In this document: piece by piece, positions 63,699 through 64,000 of the stretch
How the letters are laid out: each line of letters starts with the position of its first letter
Position numbering within the stretch: the first letter of the stretch is position 1
Assembly (NCBI GenBank): GCA_023228995.1
Contig: JALOAD010000006.1
Coordinates: forward strand, 56,397 to 120,396
Length of the DNA: 64,000 nt
Source of the DNA: Candidatus Muiribacterium halophilum
GTDB lineage: Bacteria > Muiribacteriota > Muiribacteriia > Muiribacteriales > Muiribacteriaceae
Direction of reading: 5' to 3'
Translations under genes and position numbers: made by a program
Notes under the pieces: generated by a model
What the model saw: only the letters and a program-made list of their open reading frames with translations
Database searches by the model: none
Told to the model about the DNA's origin: nothing

Positions 63699-64000
63699 AT
63701 GAAAGGTAAATACATTTTTACTTCAGAATCAGTAACTGAAGGACATCCGGATAAAATGTGTGATCAAATATCCGATGCTGTTCTTGATGCAATATATGAA
63801 AAAGATCCATGTGCAAGGGTTGCTTGTGAAACTCTTACAACAACAGGACTTGTAACAGTAGTTGGAGAAATTACAACAACTGCTTATGTAGATATACCTT
63901 CTATAGTAAGAAAAACAGTTAAAGAAATTGGATATGATTCATCAGATAAAGGATTTGATTATAAAACTTGTGCTGTTTTAGTATCTATTGATGAACAATC
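63699..64000 (+). CDS. metK: S-adenosylmethionine synthase, 3' end outside window
   Basis: Makes S-adenosylmethionine from methionine and ATP. The first 100 residues are present and diagnostic: '[20 protein letters not shown]' with the ATP-binding His, '[20 protein letters not shown]' and '[20 protein letters not shown]'. AGGAGG (63685-63690) eight bases before ATG 63699. An ATG at 63691 touching the ribosome site opens only a three-codon frame. No SAM riboswitch was recognised upstream, and no convincing promoter (a TTGATA/GATAAT pair has 15-base spacing). Confidence 0.97.
   Translation, partial: MKGKYIFTSESVTEGHPDKMCDQISDAVLDAIYEKDPCARVACETLTTTGLVTVVGEITTTAYVDIPSIVRKTVKEIGYDSSDKGFDYKTCAVLVSIDEQ

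Noticed and set aside
1-64000. Alternative genetic code (TGA as sense codon) suggested by the very low G+C
   Set aside because: Several well-identified genes end in TGA (ATPase at 748, phosphatase at 54118, pilN at 60044) and no gene shows in-frame TGA at conserved positions.
1-64000. tRNA or rRNA genes
   Set aside because: I looked in all sizeable gaps for cloverleaf-like GGTTCGA/CCA patterns and conserved rRNA segments and saw none; a covariance-model scan would be decisive.

Overview
The window is very AT-rich and uses the standard bacterial code, with TAA, TAG and TGA all ending genes. It comes from a diderm bacterium: there is a TolC-type outer-membrane channel with periplasmic adaptors, many lipoboxes, a PilM/N/O-type inner-membrane assembly and an SLH-like wall anchor. 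The abundance of secreted Ig-like, kelch, carboxypeptidase-regulatory and IPT/TIG proteins, the AT content and the lack of any close organism I recognise suggest a poorly sampled, probably uncultured lineage. I cannot place it in a phylum from this sequence alone.

Layout. 1-7.5 kb: a MacAB-TolC-like export operon (ATPase, TolC, adaptor, a double-length tandem adaptor, MacB permease). 7.5-12.5 kb: repeats, an XRE regulator divergent from a clostripain-like lipoprotein, and a hipA-hipB pair whose antitoxin end has been altered by a MITE-like insertion with target duplication. 12.5-20.2 kb: glycyl-tRNA synthetase, a CoA-disulfide-reductase-type flavoprotein, a RuvX-like nuclease, a DUF5610-like gene bracketed by twin hairpins, and about 2.2 kb of nested intergenic repeats. 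20.2-27.3 kb: uvrA, a Cache-domain chemoreceptor and a U32 peptidase ending in an intrinsic terminator. 27.6-36.8 kb (minus strand): a three-gene operon of secreted proteins carrying about 25 SbsA-type Ig-like domains, the last gene with an SLH-like anchor. 37.2-51.1 kb: four related lipoprotein genes in tandem. They are one decayed copy, two kelch-propeller copies, and a 2793-residue protein that adds a lipase-like domain and about fifteen IPT/TIG domains. 51.1-52.9 kb: a polytopic membrane protein and a relic of a REP-associated transposase. 52.9-62.5 kb: an RsbU-type response regulator/phosphatase, then a type IV pilus or type II secretion operon (two pseudopilins, PilB/GspE, PilM, PilN, PilO, a PilP-like protein, a HEAT-repeat protein). 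62.5-64 kb: a propeller lipoprotein and the start of metK.

How it fits together. Most of the non-housekeeping content concerns the cell surface: an exporter, a pseudopilus machine with a probable Ca-binding pseudopilin, anchored Ig-like repeat proteins and large lipoproteins. A second theme is small repeated DNA: an 8-nt minisatellite family, mini-hairpins with GAA/AAA loops, TCATCCCGG hairpins, a 302-nt duplicated module, an 11-nt degenerate tandem repeat and the MITE. Several genes have unusual start signals: a TTG start with a perfect Shine-Dalgarno, a probable CTG start, and two genes that look leaderless. No tRNA, rRNA or CRISPR array was found.
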